The translations under genes were made by a program, and so were the position numbers. A stretch of DNA of 64,000 bases from Halobacteriales archaeon QS_6_64_34 (GTDB lineage Archaea; Halobacteriota; Halobacteria; Halobacteriales; Haloarculaceae): NCBI GenBank assembly GCA_003020925.1, contig PXRT01000013.1, positions 351,269 to 415,268 on the forward strand, in the 5' to 3' direction. Under the pieces are notes generated by a model that did not search any database, had not been told where the DNA came from, and worked only from the letters and a program-made list of their open reading frames with translations. Position 1 is the first letter of the stretch. Each line of letters begins with the position of its first letter. Shown here one piece after another: positions 49,103 through 59,105 of the stretch.

Positions 49103-50981
49103 AGGGCTGAGTCTCGGACTGGTCGACCGCGGACTGTACGCCCTCTTTGCCCATCACACGGACGACGACCGCCACACGACGACCAGGGAGCGCTACCGGG
49201 CGGCCCACCCGGAGACCGGGTTCGGGCTGTATCTCGCGCGGGTGTACGGGTTGGCCTGGCTCGCGCTCGTCGGTACGAGCCTGACGACCGGTGGGCTGGC
49301 GCTGGCGCTGCCGGCGAGCACGTTCGACCGCCTCGTGGGGGCGCTCGGCCAGAGCATCCCGGTCCTCAACCAGCTGGCGCTGCCGCCCGTCTCCCGGCTG
49401 GCTCTGGCGCTGGTGCTGTCGGTAGCGGTCGGTGTCGGGTCCCGGTGGCTCGTGCTGGCCCTCGGTAACCATTACCTGTCGTGGGTCGCACGGGCCCGCG
49501 CGGCCGACATTGCGACCACGCTGCCCGGCGCCGTCAGATATCTCCGCGTGCTCGCCTCGGAAACCCACGACCGAACGGAGATGCTCCGGGCCGTCGCCGA
49601 ACAGGAGGCCTACGGGGAGACGGCCGTGGAGTTCCGCCGGGCGCTCAACCGTGGCACCCTCACCGGCAGCCTCGATGTCGGCCTCGAGCAGATAGCGAGC
49701 GAGACGCCCTCACGGGACCTGTTGGCGCCGTTCCTGCTGAAGTTCCGCGAACACGCAAACCAGAGCGCCGACGCGCTTGAGGGGTATCTGGAGATGGAGG
49801 GGCGGTTGCTCTCACATGAGCAGAGCCGCCAGCACGAGCGAGCCACGGGGTATCTCGAACTGCTGGCGGAGCTGTTCGTCGTCCTGCTGGTGATTCCGGC
49901 CCTGGTCGTCCTCATCGTCACCGTGATGGGTGTACTCGCGCCGCGTCTCTCGGCGCCTCTCGCGACGCCGCTTGGACCGACCTCCCTCCGCTCGGTCGTC
50001 GTCTACGCCAGCGCCGTGTTCGTGCTAGGGACCGGGCTCGCCGCCGCCGTAGTCGTTACGAGCCTGCGGCCACGGAACACCGCCGCACCGAGTTACCGGC
50101 TCCCGGGCACCGCCGTCGGCGTCCTCCGGTCAGCCACGTCGAACCCCGCCAGCGCGCTCGCGGTCTGCCTGCCGCTCGGACTGGCACTGGCCGGTGGGCT
50201 CTGGTGGCTAAACTACCGGCCCGTGAACGTCCTCCTGCTGTCGTACGTCGGTGTCACCCTCCCCGTCGGGCTGGTGGCTATCCGCCGCGCTCGACGGGAC
50301 GACGCCAAAGACCGGGAGATACAGGACTTCGTCCACGCCATCGCCGGCCACGTGGCCCTGGGACGGCCGTTCCCCCAGGCCGTGCGACGGGTCGCCGAGG
50401 ACGTGCAACTGGGTGCGCTGGCCGAGGACGTCGAGGCGCTGTCGTTTACGCTCTCGCTGGCCGACAGCCCGAGCGACGCGGCCGACGACCGCCGGGCAGC
50501 GGCCCTGGACCAGTTCGTCGACCGCGTCGGGACGCCGATGGCCGAACAGACAATCGGCCTGGTAGTCGGAGCCCTGGACGCGGGCAGCGACGCCGAGGAC
50601 ATCTTCGAGACGCTCCAGACCGAAATCGGGAAACTCTACCACCAGCGCAAATCGCTGCGGTCGGCACTGTTAGTGTACGTCGCCGTCGGCTGGACGACGG
50701 CGCTGCTGGTCGTCGGTATCACCGTCGCGATGAACGTCTACGTCCTCTCGGAGTTCGCCCAGCTCTCGACGGTCGCAAGCAGCCAGACGGTCGCCTTCGA
50801 CCCGACGGCCATCGACCCCGCCAGGGAGCGATACCGGTTTTACGTCGTGACCCAGGCGACGATGCTCGCCTCGGGCTGGTTCGCCGGGACGGCGAGTCGG
50901 GGGTTCTACGAAGCGCTGTTACACTCGGGCGCGCTGGTACTTGTGGCCTACGCTGTCTACGCGGGGGTGGGGCTGCTGTGA
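49092..50981 (+). CDS. type II secretion system F family protein (PilC/TadC-like)
   Basis: 630 aa; several TM segments with two T2SSF-like halves; translationally coupled to the ATPase. Confidence 0.88.
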   Translation: MTTEGLSLGLVDRGLYALFAHHTDDDRHTTTRERYRAAHPETGFGLYLARVYGLAWLALVGTSLTTGGLALALPASTFDRLVGALGQSIPVLNQLALPPVSRLALALVLSVAVGVGSRWLVLALGNHYLSWVARARAADIATTLPGAVRYLRVLASETHDRTEMLRAVAEQEAYGETAVEFRRALNRGTLTGSLDVGLEQIASETPSRDLLAPFLLKFREHANQSADALEGYLEMEGRLLSHEQSRQHERATGYLELLAELFVVLLVIPALVVLIVTVMGVLAPRLSAPLATPLGPTSLRSVVVYASAVFVLGTGLAAAVVVTSLRPRNTAAPSYRLPGTAVGVLRSATSNPASALAVCLPLGLALAGGLWWLNYRPVNVLLLSYVGVTLPVGLVAIRRARRDDAKDREIQDFVHAIAGHVALGRPFPQAVRRVAEDVQLGALAEDVEALSFTLSLADSPSDAADDRRAAALDQFVDRVGTPMAEQTIGLVVGALDAGSDAEDIFETLQTEIGKLYHQRKSLRSALLVYVAVGWTTALLVVGITVAMNVYVLSEFAQLSTVASSQTVAFDPTAIDPARERYRFYVVTQATMLASGWFAGTASRGFYEALLHSGALVLVAYAVYAGVGLL

Positions 50982-51697
50982 ACGGCCGCGCCCAGTCTCA
51001 CGTCGTCGGCGTCGTCCTCCTGCTCGGTATCACGACAATCGCGCTCGGTGGACTGACGACGGTGGTCGGCGAGATAATCGACGGCCAGACGGCGACGGCC
51101 GACGAGCGCCGCGTCGCGAACGCACTCGACAGTGAGCTCCGTCCCGTAAAGGAGACGGGACCGAACCGAGTCGACGTCCGGTTCAGCGAGGGGCGACTCG
51201 CCACGGTGGAGCGGGAGCTTCGGGTGCTGACCGACAGCGGTGTCCGACGGGAGATAGCTATCGGCGGCCTCGTCTACACGTCGGGAACAAATCGGGTGGG
51301 GTTCGTCGGCGGCGCCATCACCCGGGGCAAGCCCGGCAACGCGTGGCTGGTCCGGGGACCACCGGTGACGGTCACGCGTGACAACGACACCCTGGTTGTC
51401 GGCGCGGTCACGCTGGGCGAGCAGGGCGCCGCCGTGGGCGGGAGCGGCGGTGTCACGGCTCGACTGCGGACGAACGTGACCCACGAGCGGACGGCGCTGC
51501 CCCGAGCCGACTACCGCATCGCCGTCGAGACGGCGACGCCGGAGCCCCTGGCCCGCCACTTGCGCGACCGTGGGCTGGCGACGACGAGGCGGGATATCGA
51601 CGGCGACGGCGTCCCGAGCGTCGTGGCCGGCGTCGAGGGGCAACAGGAGCTCCAGCTCGTAGTCCACCGAACGAACACGGAGGTGGCCGGTGGATAG
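50978..51697 (+). CDS. pilin-like / archaellin-like N-terminal TM protein
   Basis: GTG start: NGRAQSHVVGVVLLLGITTIALGGLTTVVGEIIDG. Confidence 0.75.
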   Translation: MNGRAQSHVVGVVLLLGITTIALGGLTTVVGEIIDGQTATADERRVANALDSELRPVKETGPNRVDVRFSEGRLATVERELRVLTDSGVRREIAIGGLVYTSGTNRVGFVGGAITRGKPGNAWLVRGPPVTVTRDNDTLVVGAVTLGEQGAAVGGSGGVTARLRTNVTHERTALPRADYRIAVETATPEPLARHLRDRGLATTRRDIDGDGVPSVVAGVEGQQELQLVVHRTNTEVAGG

Positions 51698-52136
51698 CCG
51701 CGGACTCAGCACGGTCGTCGAGAAGCTGCTCTCGCTCTCCATCGTGGTGTTGTACATCACGCTGTTGACGACAGTGCTGTACGGTGGCTCGGTCCCGACC
51801 TATCAGGGAGCGGTGGGGGCCGAGCTTGGCGAGCGCACGCTGGCGGAAGCCACCGCAGAGGTCGAGCGGACGGTCCCACCTCGGGGACGGGACGTCGCCG
51901 CGACGCGCCGGGTCGACCTTCCCGCGACCATCGACGGAACCGGCTACCGCATCCGGGCGAACGGGACCCACCTGCTGCTGGACCATCCCCACGACGAGGT
52001 CGGAGGCGCGGCGCGACCGGCCCTGCCCGGCCGGGTCAGCAGCGTTACGGGAGCGTGGGAAAGCGGGGCCGACACCGTCGTCACCGTCACCGGGTCGCGA
52101 GGAAATCTCACCGTCAGACTGGGGGAGCGTCGATGA
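51690..52136 (+). CDS. pilus-locus accessory protein with N-terminal TM
   Basis: MDSRGLSTVVEKLLSLSIVVLYITLLTTVLYGGSVP; overlapping gene order. Confidence 0.75.
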   Translation: MDSRGLSTVVEKLLSLSIVVLYITLLTTVLYGGSVPTYQGAVGAELGERTLAEATAEVERTVPPRGRDVAATRRVDLPATIDGTGYRIRANGTHLLLDHPHDEVGGAARPALPGRVSSVTGAWESGADTVVTVTGSRGNLTVRLGERR

Positions 52137-52813
52137 GACTGCCGAACTCGACCCGGCGGGCCCAGACGACGCTGCCCGCCGTCGCCGTGGCGCTGGTCCT
52201 GCTGACGCTGGTGACGGCGCTCGCGCTGGGGCTGGCCGACTCGACCATTGCGAGCGCCGAACGGACGCCCGACGAGCGCCGGGTCGCTGCGGCCACGGCC
52301 GAGCGGCTCGTCGCTGCGGACGGCCCCATCGCCGAGCGGGCGAACGTCCTGAACGGGTCACGAGTGGACGCCTTCGACGGGACGGCGCTCCGAAACGAGG
52401 TGCCAGCGACGGCGGGCTACGGCGTCGAGGTGACACTGGACGGCGACACCGTGGCGACGACCGGCGACGCGACACGCGGGACCACGATGCGCCGGCTCGT
52501 CCTCGTCGAGTGGACCGACAGACGGACCGTCGACCCCGGGAGCAGGCGGGTCACGCTGCCCCGGCGGGCCACGGGCGTGACCGTCACGTTCTCGCCGAGC
52601 GGGGCGCCTATCCGAACGATGCGGGTCAACGACCAGGTCCGCCTGCACAACGACACCGGGCTACAGGGCACCTACGCGGTCGACCTGACGCCATACAGGA
52701 CGACGCGTATCGAGTTCCAGACGCCGGATACAGTGACGGAGGGCGACGTAACGATAACCTACGAGACACCCCGAACCACCAAGCGGGCGCTTTCGGTGAC
52801 CGTCGATGCCTAG
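52133..52813 (+). CDS. pilus-locus pseudopilin-like protein
   Basis: MRLPNSTRRAQTTLPAVAVALVLLTLVTALALGLADSTIASAERT. Confidence 0.75.
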   Translation: MRLPNSTRRAQTTLPAVAVALVLLTLVTALALGLADSTIASAERTPDERRVAAATAERLVAADGPIAERANVLNGSRVDAFDGTALRNEVPATAGYGVEVTLDGDTVATTGDATRGTTMRRLVLVEWTDRRTVDPGSRRVTLPRRATGVTVTFSPSGAPIRTMRVNDQVRLHNDTGLQGTYAVDLTPYRTTRIEFQTPDTVTEGDVTITYETPRTTKRALSVTVDA

Positions 52814-53210
52814 GGCACAGCTCCCGCTGTCGCTGGTCGAGGTGGCACTGGGCGCGACGCTGATTCTGGGCGTCGCGCTGGGCTTTGCCCTGGCGACGCC
52901 GACACCGGACACGCGGGGGCCACAGCTGTCGGCCTACGCCGAGGACACGGCGACCATCCTGCAGACCGACCCGGCCAGGCACAACGGGACGACCCGGCTG
53001 GGTGAGGTCGTCACTAGCCAGCGGGCCTTCGACCGTGAGCGCGGGGCACTGGAACGGCGCGTCGAGCGCATCCTCCCGGCGAACGTCCTGTTCAACGTCC
53101 GGACACCCTACGGTTCGGTCGGAACGTCGGTGCCAAGGCGGACGACGACGGGGACGGCGACGGTGCCGACCGGCGACGGGACAGTCCGAATCGAGGTGTG
53201 GTACGCGTGA
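52806..53210 (+). CDS. pilus-locus pseudopilin-like protein
   Basis: MPRAQLPLSLVEVALGATLILGVALGFALATPTPD. Confidence 0.75.
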   Translation: MPRAQLPLSLVEVALGATLILGVALGFALATPTPDTRGPQLSAYAEDTATILQTDPARHNGTTRLGEVVTSQRAFDRERGALERRVERILPANVLFNVRTPYGSVGTSVPRRTTTGTATVPTGDGTVRIEVWYA

Positions 53211-53728
53211 CGGGGCGCGGCCAGCTGGTCCTCGTCGCCGCAGTGTTGGTCGCCGTCGCGCTCGCACCGGTCGTGCTCGCCGCCCTCCAGCTGGGGTATC
53301 ACGACGACGTGCGCGCTGCCGGCGCCGTCGACGACCCGACGGCCGACACCGTGCGCGTCCTCGACCGCGCCGTGAGCCGAGAGAGCGAGTCGGTACCCCG
53401 GCGCTACTCGTGGACCGCCCGAAGCGCGGCGGTGACGGCGCTACGAGACGACCTCGGACCGGTCCGGTCGCGGCTCCGGACCGCCGAAATGGAACGGGGG
53501 ACCGTCACCGAGATAGCGTACAACGCGACGGCGGCCCGAGCCTGGCAGTCGACGAACTGCCCGAGCGGGCCGGGACGTGAGTTCGGCCCCTGTCTCACGG
53601 ACCGGGGCGTCGTCGTCCAGGAGCGCGTCGATAGAACGCACGTCCTGGCGGTCGGGTTCGACGTGACGACGACGACCGAGCGCGGCGAGACGGGGGTGAC
53701 GGTGGTCCTCACGGGCGTCGCTGGGTAA
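53207..53728 (+). CDS. pilus-locus pseudopilin-like protein
   Basis: TGRGQLVLVAAVLVAVALAPVVLAALQLGYHDDVRAAG; GTG start overlapping the previous gene. Confidence 0.75.
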   Translation: MTGRGQLVLVAAVLVAVALAPVVLAALQLGYHDDVRAAGAVDDPTADTVRVLDRAVSRESESVPRRYSWTARSAAVTALRDDLGPVRSRLRTAEMERGTVTEIAYNATAARAWQSTNCPSGPGREFGPCLTDRGVVVQERVDRTHVLAVGFDVTTTTERGETGVTVVLTGVAG

Positions 53729-53866
53729 CGGGCACTGGTACGGACCGTCTCGACGGCGTCCTCGACCGCTGGGTTGTCGAGTTCGCCCGGGTGGCCAAGC
53801 GACAGGTCGAACGGCCATGAAGACGAAGCCCAGTTCGGGTGACGGGGATACAGTTCCGGCGCCGGA

Positions 53867-54877
53867 CTACCGCTGTGACTCCCGGAGAATCAGCGGGCCG
53901 ATAGCCAGCGTCCGTTTGGCGACTGTCAGGATGCGAAGCAGATAGGCGACAAAGAGCAGGAAAGGCGTAAGCGTGAACGCGAACGCGGCCCCGACGACCA
54001 GGGTGAGGTTAGCGACGCCGACTGTCCGACCGGCGATAGTCACCGGGTCGACGGTGGCCATCGTGACGCTGGCAACGATGAGGGCGGGAACAGCGGTGTA
54101 CAGCGTCCGCTGTGAGAAGGTGATGAGCTCCCACTGGAAGTACAGCGTCTTGATGTGTTCGCGCGCGGGACCGAACATCGAGAGGGCCGTCTTCAGCTCC
54201 TGGAGTCGCTCTTGGTCGGTCTCGTCGAGGGCGGCGGCGTGGTCGGTACTGATGCGGTCGACCTGGTGGAGCTTCCAGCTGTAGTTGAAGTTCAGCGCGG
54301 CAGACAGCACGTCGAACGTGCCAAAGGACGCCCCATCCAGCTGTTCGGACACCTCTGTGGCGTTCTCGATGACGCTGTCGGTGAACTCCTCGGCCTCCGT
54401 CCGTACCTGTTCGTCGCTGTTGTCAAGCAGCCGGTCGCGGAGCGTACGGGTCCGCTCGGCCGTCAGGTCGACGATACTGCCCAGGAACGCCGAGGGGTCA
54501 GCGGGGGTCGTGCCGCCGATGAGTTCGTCGGTGAACGCCAGGAAGTCGAGCGTGTCACTCATCCGCTGGCGCTGGTCCCCCACCGGGCCGTCCTCCTGGG
54601 AGATGACGAGCTGGCCGATGGAGACGACGAGCGTCGACCCGGTGACGATGACGGTAATCATCGTGGAAAACAGCGTATCGATTACGTCGCCCGACCTGAC
54701 TGTCGTGGCGAACGTCGGCGCCAGGACCGTCACGGCGACGACGAACGCGACGAAGACGGTGAGGACGAGGACGGCCGTGAGGACGAGGCGGTCGAGTTCG
54801 AGCAGGATACGGAACCGAATCCCGGACGTGTCCGCTCGCCCGCGCATCGTGTTCTCCGTCCCGATGTCGTCGCTCAT
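53867..54877 (-). CDS. hypothetical multi-TM membrane protein
   Basis: ~336 aa; N-terminal TM pair (VLVLTVFVAFVVAVTVLAP), coiled middle, C-terminal TM pair. Confidence 0.7.
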   Translation of the reverse strand: MSDDIGTENTMRGRADTSGIRFRILLELDRLVLTAVLVLTVFVAFVVAVTVLAPTFATTVRSGDVIDTLFSTMITVIVTGSTLVVSIGQLVISQEDGPVGDQRQRMSDTLDFLAFTDELIGGTTPADPSAFLGSIVDLTAERTRTLRDRLLDNSDEQVRTEAEEFTDSVIENATEVSEQLDGASFGTFDVLSAALNFNYSWKLHQVDRISTDHAAALDETDQERLQELKTALSMFGPAREHIKTLYFQWELITFSQRTLYTAVPALIVASVTMATVDPVTIAGRTVGVANLTLVVGAAFAFTLTPFLLFVAYLLRILTVAKRTLAIGPLILRESQR

Positions 54878-55080
54878 GCCGACTGCGTCGCTGCCCGGGG
54901 TCGCTTGAACACGAGGAACTTCGTCCCGCCGCCCTCGTAGCTGATCGTCTCGACCAGCTCCCACCCCTCCGCCCCGAGTTCGTTGAGTCGAGGTTTCGGG
55001 TCCACTGCCTCCTTCCTGGTCGCGTCACGGTCGGGCCGGAGCGTCTCGTACTCCCATTCGGTGACGGAGCTATCTATCAT
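54874..55080 (-). CDS. DUF4177-like small protein
   Basis: MIDSSVTEWEYETLRPDRD...LNELGAEGWELVETISYEGGGTKFLVFKRP. Confidence 0.8.
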   Translation of the reverse strand: MIDSSVTEWEYETLRPDRDATRKEAVDPKPRLNELGAEGWELVETISYEGGGTKFLVFKRPRAATQSA

Positions 55081-55157
55081 ATATTCGATAATGCTCGGCC
55101 GCTGTAAAAGGACTGGTGCGTGCCAGACCACGTACACCTGTTTGAACCGAGTCACTA

Positions 55158-55237
55158 ATACTGCCGGCTATAAGTTCGTAAAGATATTCGCTACCCCGGG
55201 GTAGCGAATTCCTTCAGTTTGTTATAGCCGGCAGTAT
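55158..55237. repeat. 80 bp compound palindrome (family P, long copy 2)
   Basis: ATACTGCCGGCTATAA...TTATAGCCGGCAGTAT 16 bp outer inverted repeat; inner ATTCGCTACCCCGGGGTAGCGAAT perfect 24 bp palindrome; reverse complement aligns end-to-end with 36737-36816. Confidence 0.92.
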
Positions 55238-55271
55238 AACAACCCTGGCTGCCAAACACCTGCCCAAAGCG

Positions 55272-56087
55272 ATGCAACCGGACCAGGCGGTGCACGACGA
55301 CGTGCAGTTTCTCACCGGGTCGCCCCACCGCCAGGCTGTGCTGTCCGCACTCTGTGACGAGCCCGCCCGTCCCCACGAGCTCTGTGCCGACATCGACGCC
55401 ACGCGGACGACGATTCAGCGCATCCTCGCCGGCTTTCGCGAGCGACAGTGGGTCGTCAAACACGACGGCGACTACCGGGCGACAGTGACCGGGAGAGGGG
55501 TCTATGAACAGTACGAGAGGCTCCGGGCGGAACTCGCGCGAGCCCGCCGCTTCGGGCCCCTGGCGACCCATCTGGGACCGGTCGCCGACGACCTGCCGGT
55601 GGCGGCACTCGAAAACGGCCGGCTCACGGTCAGCGAGGACGGGAGCCCGCTGGCCGCCCTCAGTCGGTTCACCGAGTGGCTGCAGGGAGTCGAGGGGAAT
55701 ATGCACGCCATCTCGCCCGTCGTGGCCCAGCCGTTCAACGAGATAGGCGCCGAACTGCTGAGCGAGGAGACCGGCATCGAGTTCGTCATCGACTCGGCGG
55801 TGCTGGAGCAGTCGAGAGCGAACTACGAGTCGGACTTACGGCTGGGCGCGAACCACGACCAGATGACGATATACGTCCACGAGTCACCGCTCGCTCTCGG
55901 GATTGCCTACGACGACGAACGCTGCTGTGTGGTCGCCTACGACGACGCCAACAACCTCAAGGCGATGCTCGAAGCCGGCGATGGGGAACTGTACGACTGG
56001 ACCGACGAGGTGTTCGAGCGACATCGCGAGCGGTCGGTCCCGCTGGCCCGGTTGCTTGAGGGCGAGAACGCGGCCGAGAACAGCTGA
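55272..56087 (+). CDS. HTH transcriptional regulator with FilR1 (DUF1724) domain
   Basis: FLTGSPHRQAVLSALCDEPARPHELCADIDATRTTIQRILAGFRERQWVV; C-terminal FilR1-like region. Confidence 0.85.
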   Translation: MQPDQAVHDDVQFLTGSPHRQAVLSALCDEPARPHELCADIDATRTTIQRILAGFRERQWVVKHDGDYRATVTGRGVYEQYERLRAELARARRFGPLATHLGPVADDLPVAALENGRLTVSEDGSPLAALSRFTEWLQGVEGNMHAISPVVAQPFNEIGAELLSEETGIEFVIDSAVLEQSRANYESDLRLGANHDQMTIYVHESPLALGIAYDDERCCVVAYDDANNLKAMLEAGDGELYDWTDEVFERHRERSVPLARLLEGENAAENS

Positions 56088-56370
56088 TGCGGATATCGGG
56101 ACGAAAACGGGCAGCGCGTGGAGGGGAGAGCGCTGCCAGCGGTGGCGGGCCGAAGCGTCGGTGTCGAGACCAGGGTGGGCTCCCCACTGAAGCCATCTGG
56201 CGGGGGCCCCCTATACTTATCCGCTGATAGATGTTACAGGAGCTGTAACAGCTGTCGGCCGTGTTTCGGTCGCCAGCGAGGGCCGGCCGTTTGCAGTACT
56301 ACCTCCCTACCCGCACTCGGCTCAGTCCCGCCGGCCGAAAACTAAGTACCCGGCCCCCGTCGGTTCGGGT

Positions 56371-56604
56371 ATGTCACCGCCCGGGCGCGAAGTCCAGTAC
56401 ACGGAATCCGCCGTCATCGAGGTGTTCAAAAACCGGGACGACTACGCCGAGCCGATGACCGCCAAGGAAATCGCGGACCGGCTGGGCTGTTCGCGGCGAA
56501 CAGCGCTGAACAAGCTCCACGACCTCGAAACGGGAACGGATGTCACGAGCAAGAAAGTCGGCGGCCGCTCGCGGGTGTGGTGGATTCCGGTCCGGACCGA
56601 CTGA
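56371..56604 (+). CDS. small HTH protein
   Basis: AKEIADRLGCSRRTALNKLHDLETGTDVTSKKVGGRSRVWW. Confidence 0.75.
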   Translation: MSPPGREVQYTESAVIEVFKNRDDYAEPMTAKEIADRLGCSRRTALNKLHDLETGTDVTSKKVGGRSRVWWIPVRTD

Positions 56605-56666
56605 GCGACGCCGGCCCGGCGCTCCTTCGAAGTGCATTTGCAATGGCCCGTCCAGAGACGTACTAG

Positions 56667-58352
56667 ATGACCGGCTCGCACGTCGACGGCGGGGGTCGAG
56701 CGGGCATACGAGCGCGTCTGCCAGCGTCGCCCCTCGACGGCGACGACGCCCGCCCGCTCGCCTTGCCCCTCGTCGTCGGGCTGGCCGTCGTCGCCATCTA
56801 CCTCGCGACCAACGACTATCCGGCCTACGGCGCCGGCCTCTACATCGAGACGGCCGACGCTATCCGGACAGCGGGCTACGCGCTGCCCGCGACGGTCCCC
56901 CACTACGGGCCGGAGGGAGTCCCCCTCGCCTATCCGCCGCTCGTGTTCTACGTCCTGGCAGTGCTGCGGGACCTCGGGGCCGGGGCGTTCGCGACGTCGC
57001 TGTATCTCCCGCCCCTCGTCACCGTCGCCGCCGTCGTCCCGGCGTATCTACTCGGTCGAGACATGGTGGGCGACCGCCGGGCCGGGACCGCCACGGCGCT
57101 ACTGGTCGTCCTGAACCCCCAGGTCTTAGAGTGGCACGTCAGCGCCGGCGGCCTCGTCCGCGCGCCGGCTTTCGTCTTCGCGCTGTGGGGGAGCTACGCC
57201 GCCCTTCGAATCTTCCGTGAGGCCGAACGCGAGTGGGTCCTCCCGGGGTTGCTCTCGGTGGCGCTGGTCACACACATCCATCCGACCTACACCATCTTCG
57301 CCGTGGCCACCTATCTCCTCTTCTGGGCGGGCTATGACCGCTCGCCGGGCGGGCTGGTCCGTGGTGCCGTCGTCGGCTTCGGCGCGCTCGCGCTGGCGCT
57401 GCCGTGGCTGGCGACCGTCGTGGGCCACCACGGCATCGGGGTGTTCTCGGGCGCGGCGGGCACGCACGGCGGGCTCTTCGGCGTGGTCTACCGACTCCGC
57501 GAGTGGGGGCCGACCGGCGCCCTCGTCCCGATGGTGACCGCCGTCGGGTTGCTCGGGACGCGCCACCGGGTGGTCGGCGCCTGGACCGCCGCCGTCTGGC
57601 TCCTCTTTGCCCAGCCCCGATTTGCCTACGCGGTCGGCGCCATCGCGATGGTCGCCGCCGTCGTCGAACTCAGCGAGCGGGGGTACACCGGGCGGGTCGT
57701 GGCGCTGCCCTCGCGGGCGTTCGGCCGAGCGGGGGCCGAGCGAGTGGCCGGCGCTGTCGCTGGGCCGGGCGCACTCGCCCGCCTCACCGTCGCCGCTCTC
57801 GTCGTCCTCTCGCTGGTCGGCCTGGGCGGGCTCGGCTACGAGTTCGCGGGGTCGGACGGGACGACCCCGGAGTTCGTCGACGACGACGACACTGCGGCGA
57901 TGGCGTGGGCCACAGAAGAGACGGCCACGGGTGCGACGTTCGTCGTCTTCGGCGACGCCGCCGAGTGGTTCCCGGTCTACACCGACCGGACCATTCTCGT
58001 CTCCCCCTGGGGGGCCGAGTGGCGCGGACCCGACACCTACGGGAGACACCTCGATGCCTTCGTCAACGGCTCGAACTGCGAGAGCCGGCGCTGTGCCGAG
58101 ACCGCGATGGCGACGGTCGACGCCGACCCCGATTACGTCTACCTGCCAAAAGGCGAGTACACGGTTAGGGGAGCGTACGAGCAGGCCAACGGGACCCTCG
58201 TCGCCTCGTTCGCCGAGAGTCCGGGGTACGAGCGGGCCTTCGAGAACGACGGCGTGGTCATCTTCCGCACCGTCAGCGCCAGCGACCGTACAGGGACTGG
58301 AAGCGGCCGACTAGCGACGCCACGCGGTCCGAGGAGACCACCCAGACGCTAA
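56667..58352 (+). CDS. polytopic membrane glycosyltransferase-like protein
   Basis: 561 aa; many TM; early GAGLYIETADAI; C-terminal extracytoplasmic domain. Confidence 0.65.
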   Translation: MTGSHVDGGGRAGIRARLPASPLDGDDARPLALPLVVGLAVVAIYLATNDYPAYGAGLYIETADAIRTAGYALPATVPHYGPEGVPLAYPPLVFYVLAVLRDLGAGAFATSLYLPPLVTVAAVVPAYLLGRDMVGDRRAGTATALLVVLNPQVLEWHVSAGGLVRAPAFVFALWGSYAALRIFREAEREWVLPGLLSVALVTHIHPTYTIFAVATYLLFWAGYDRSPGGLVRGAVVGFGALALALPWLATVVGHHGIGVFSGAAGTHGGLFGVVYRLREWGPTGALVPMVTAVGLLGTRHRVVGAWTAAVWLLFAQPRFAYAVGAIAMVAAVVELSERGYTGRVVALPSRAFGRAGAERVAGAVAGPGALARLTVAALVVLSLVGLGGLGYEFAGSDGTTPEFVDDDDTAAMAWATEETATGATFVVFGDAAEWFPVYTDRTILVSPWGAEWRGPDTYGRHLDAFVNGSNCESRRCAETAMATVDADPDYVYLPKGEYTVRGAYEQANGTLVASFAESPGYERAFENDGVVIFRTVSASDRTGTGSGRLATPRGPRRPPRR

Positions 58353-59103
58353 CGGCCGCGAGCACGGCCCCCGCGACCACGTCGGTCGCCCAGTGGATAC
58401 CCAGTATCATCGTCGAGAGGACGATGCTCACCGCGAGGAAGACGGCGACCGGCGTCCACTTGGGGAAGGTCTCGTGGTCCCGTATCGCAAGCAGGGCGAC
58501 CGTCACCGACAGCGAGGTGTGCAGCGACGGGAAGACGTTCGTGCTCGCGTTGACTTGGCTTGTCAGCAACTGGAATCGGGGGAGCATATCGAACAGGAGC
58601 GGCTCGACGAGTGTGGGCATGTAGTTGCGGGGCCCGTAGGCGATAAAGAGCAGATAACAGCTCATGCCGACGGTGTAGTTGATGGCGTAGGCGAACGCGG
58701 TGTGTCGCAGGTAGCGTCGCTCGGCTGCGAGCATCGCTGCGACCAGCGGGAAGACGAGCAGGAACGCGTAGCCGTAGACGTAGACGTAGCCGAAATACAG
58801 CGTCAGCCAGCCCGGGACGAGCGACTGTATCGTTGCGACGACGGCTCCCTCAAGCGAGTAGATGAACTCCGTGATGTTCGTGCCGATAATCCAGGAGATT
58901 TCGACGCCGATGTTGCGGACGAGGCTGTTTAGCAACAATACGCCAACGAGAAACCCGATAGGTTTGACGGCCATGCGCAGGCGCTCGGGCAGGTCGGTGG
59001 CGGCGGCCCGGAGCCGGTCCGGGCCGACGACGACCGACAGCGAGACCGACAGCATGAGCGAGAGCACCGCGATGACCTCGACGAAGACGGCGACTACCCC
59101 CAT
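58273..59103 (-). CDS. PAP2 superfamily phosphatase / inositolphosphotransferase-like
   Basis: NVFPSLHTSLSVTVALLAI...GIHWATDVVAG. Confidence 0.88.
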   Translation of the reverse strand: MGVVAVFVEVIAVLSLMLSVSLSVVVGPDRLRAAATDLPERLRMAVKPIGFLVGVLLLNSLVRNIGVEISWIIGTNITEFIYSLEGAVVATIQSLVPGWLTLYFGYVYVYGYAFLLVFPLVAAMLAAERRYLRHTAFAYAINYTVGMSCYLLFIAYGPRNYMPTLVEPLLFDMLPRFQLLTSQVNASTNVFPSLHTSLSVTVALLAIRDHETFPKWTPVAVFLAVSIVLSTMILGIHWATDVVAGAVLAAVSVWVVSSDRVASLVGRFQSLYGRWR

Positions 59104-59105
59104 GG

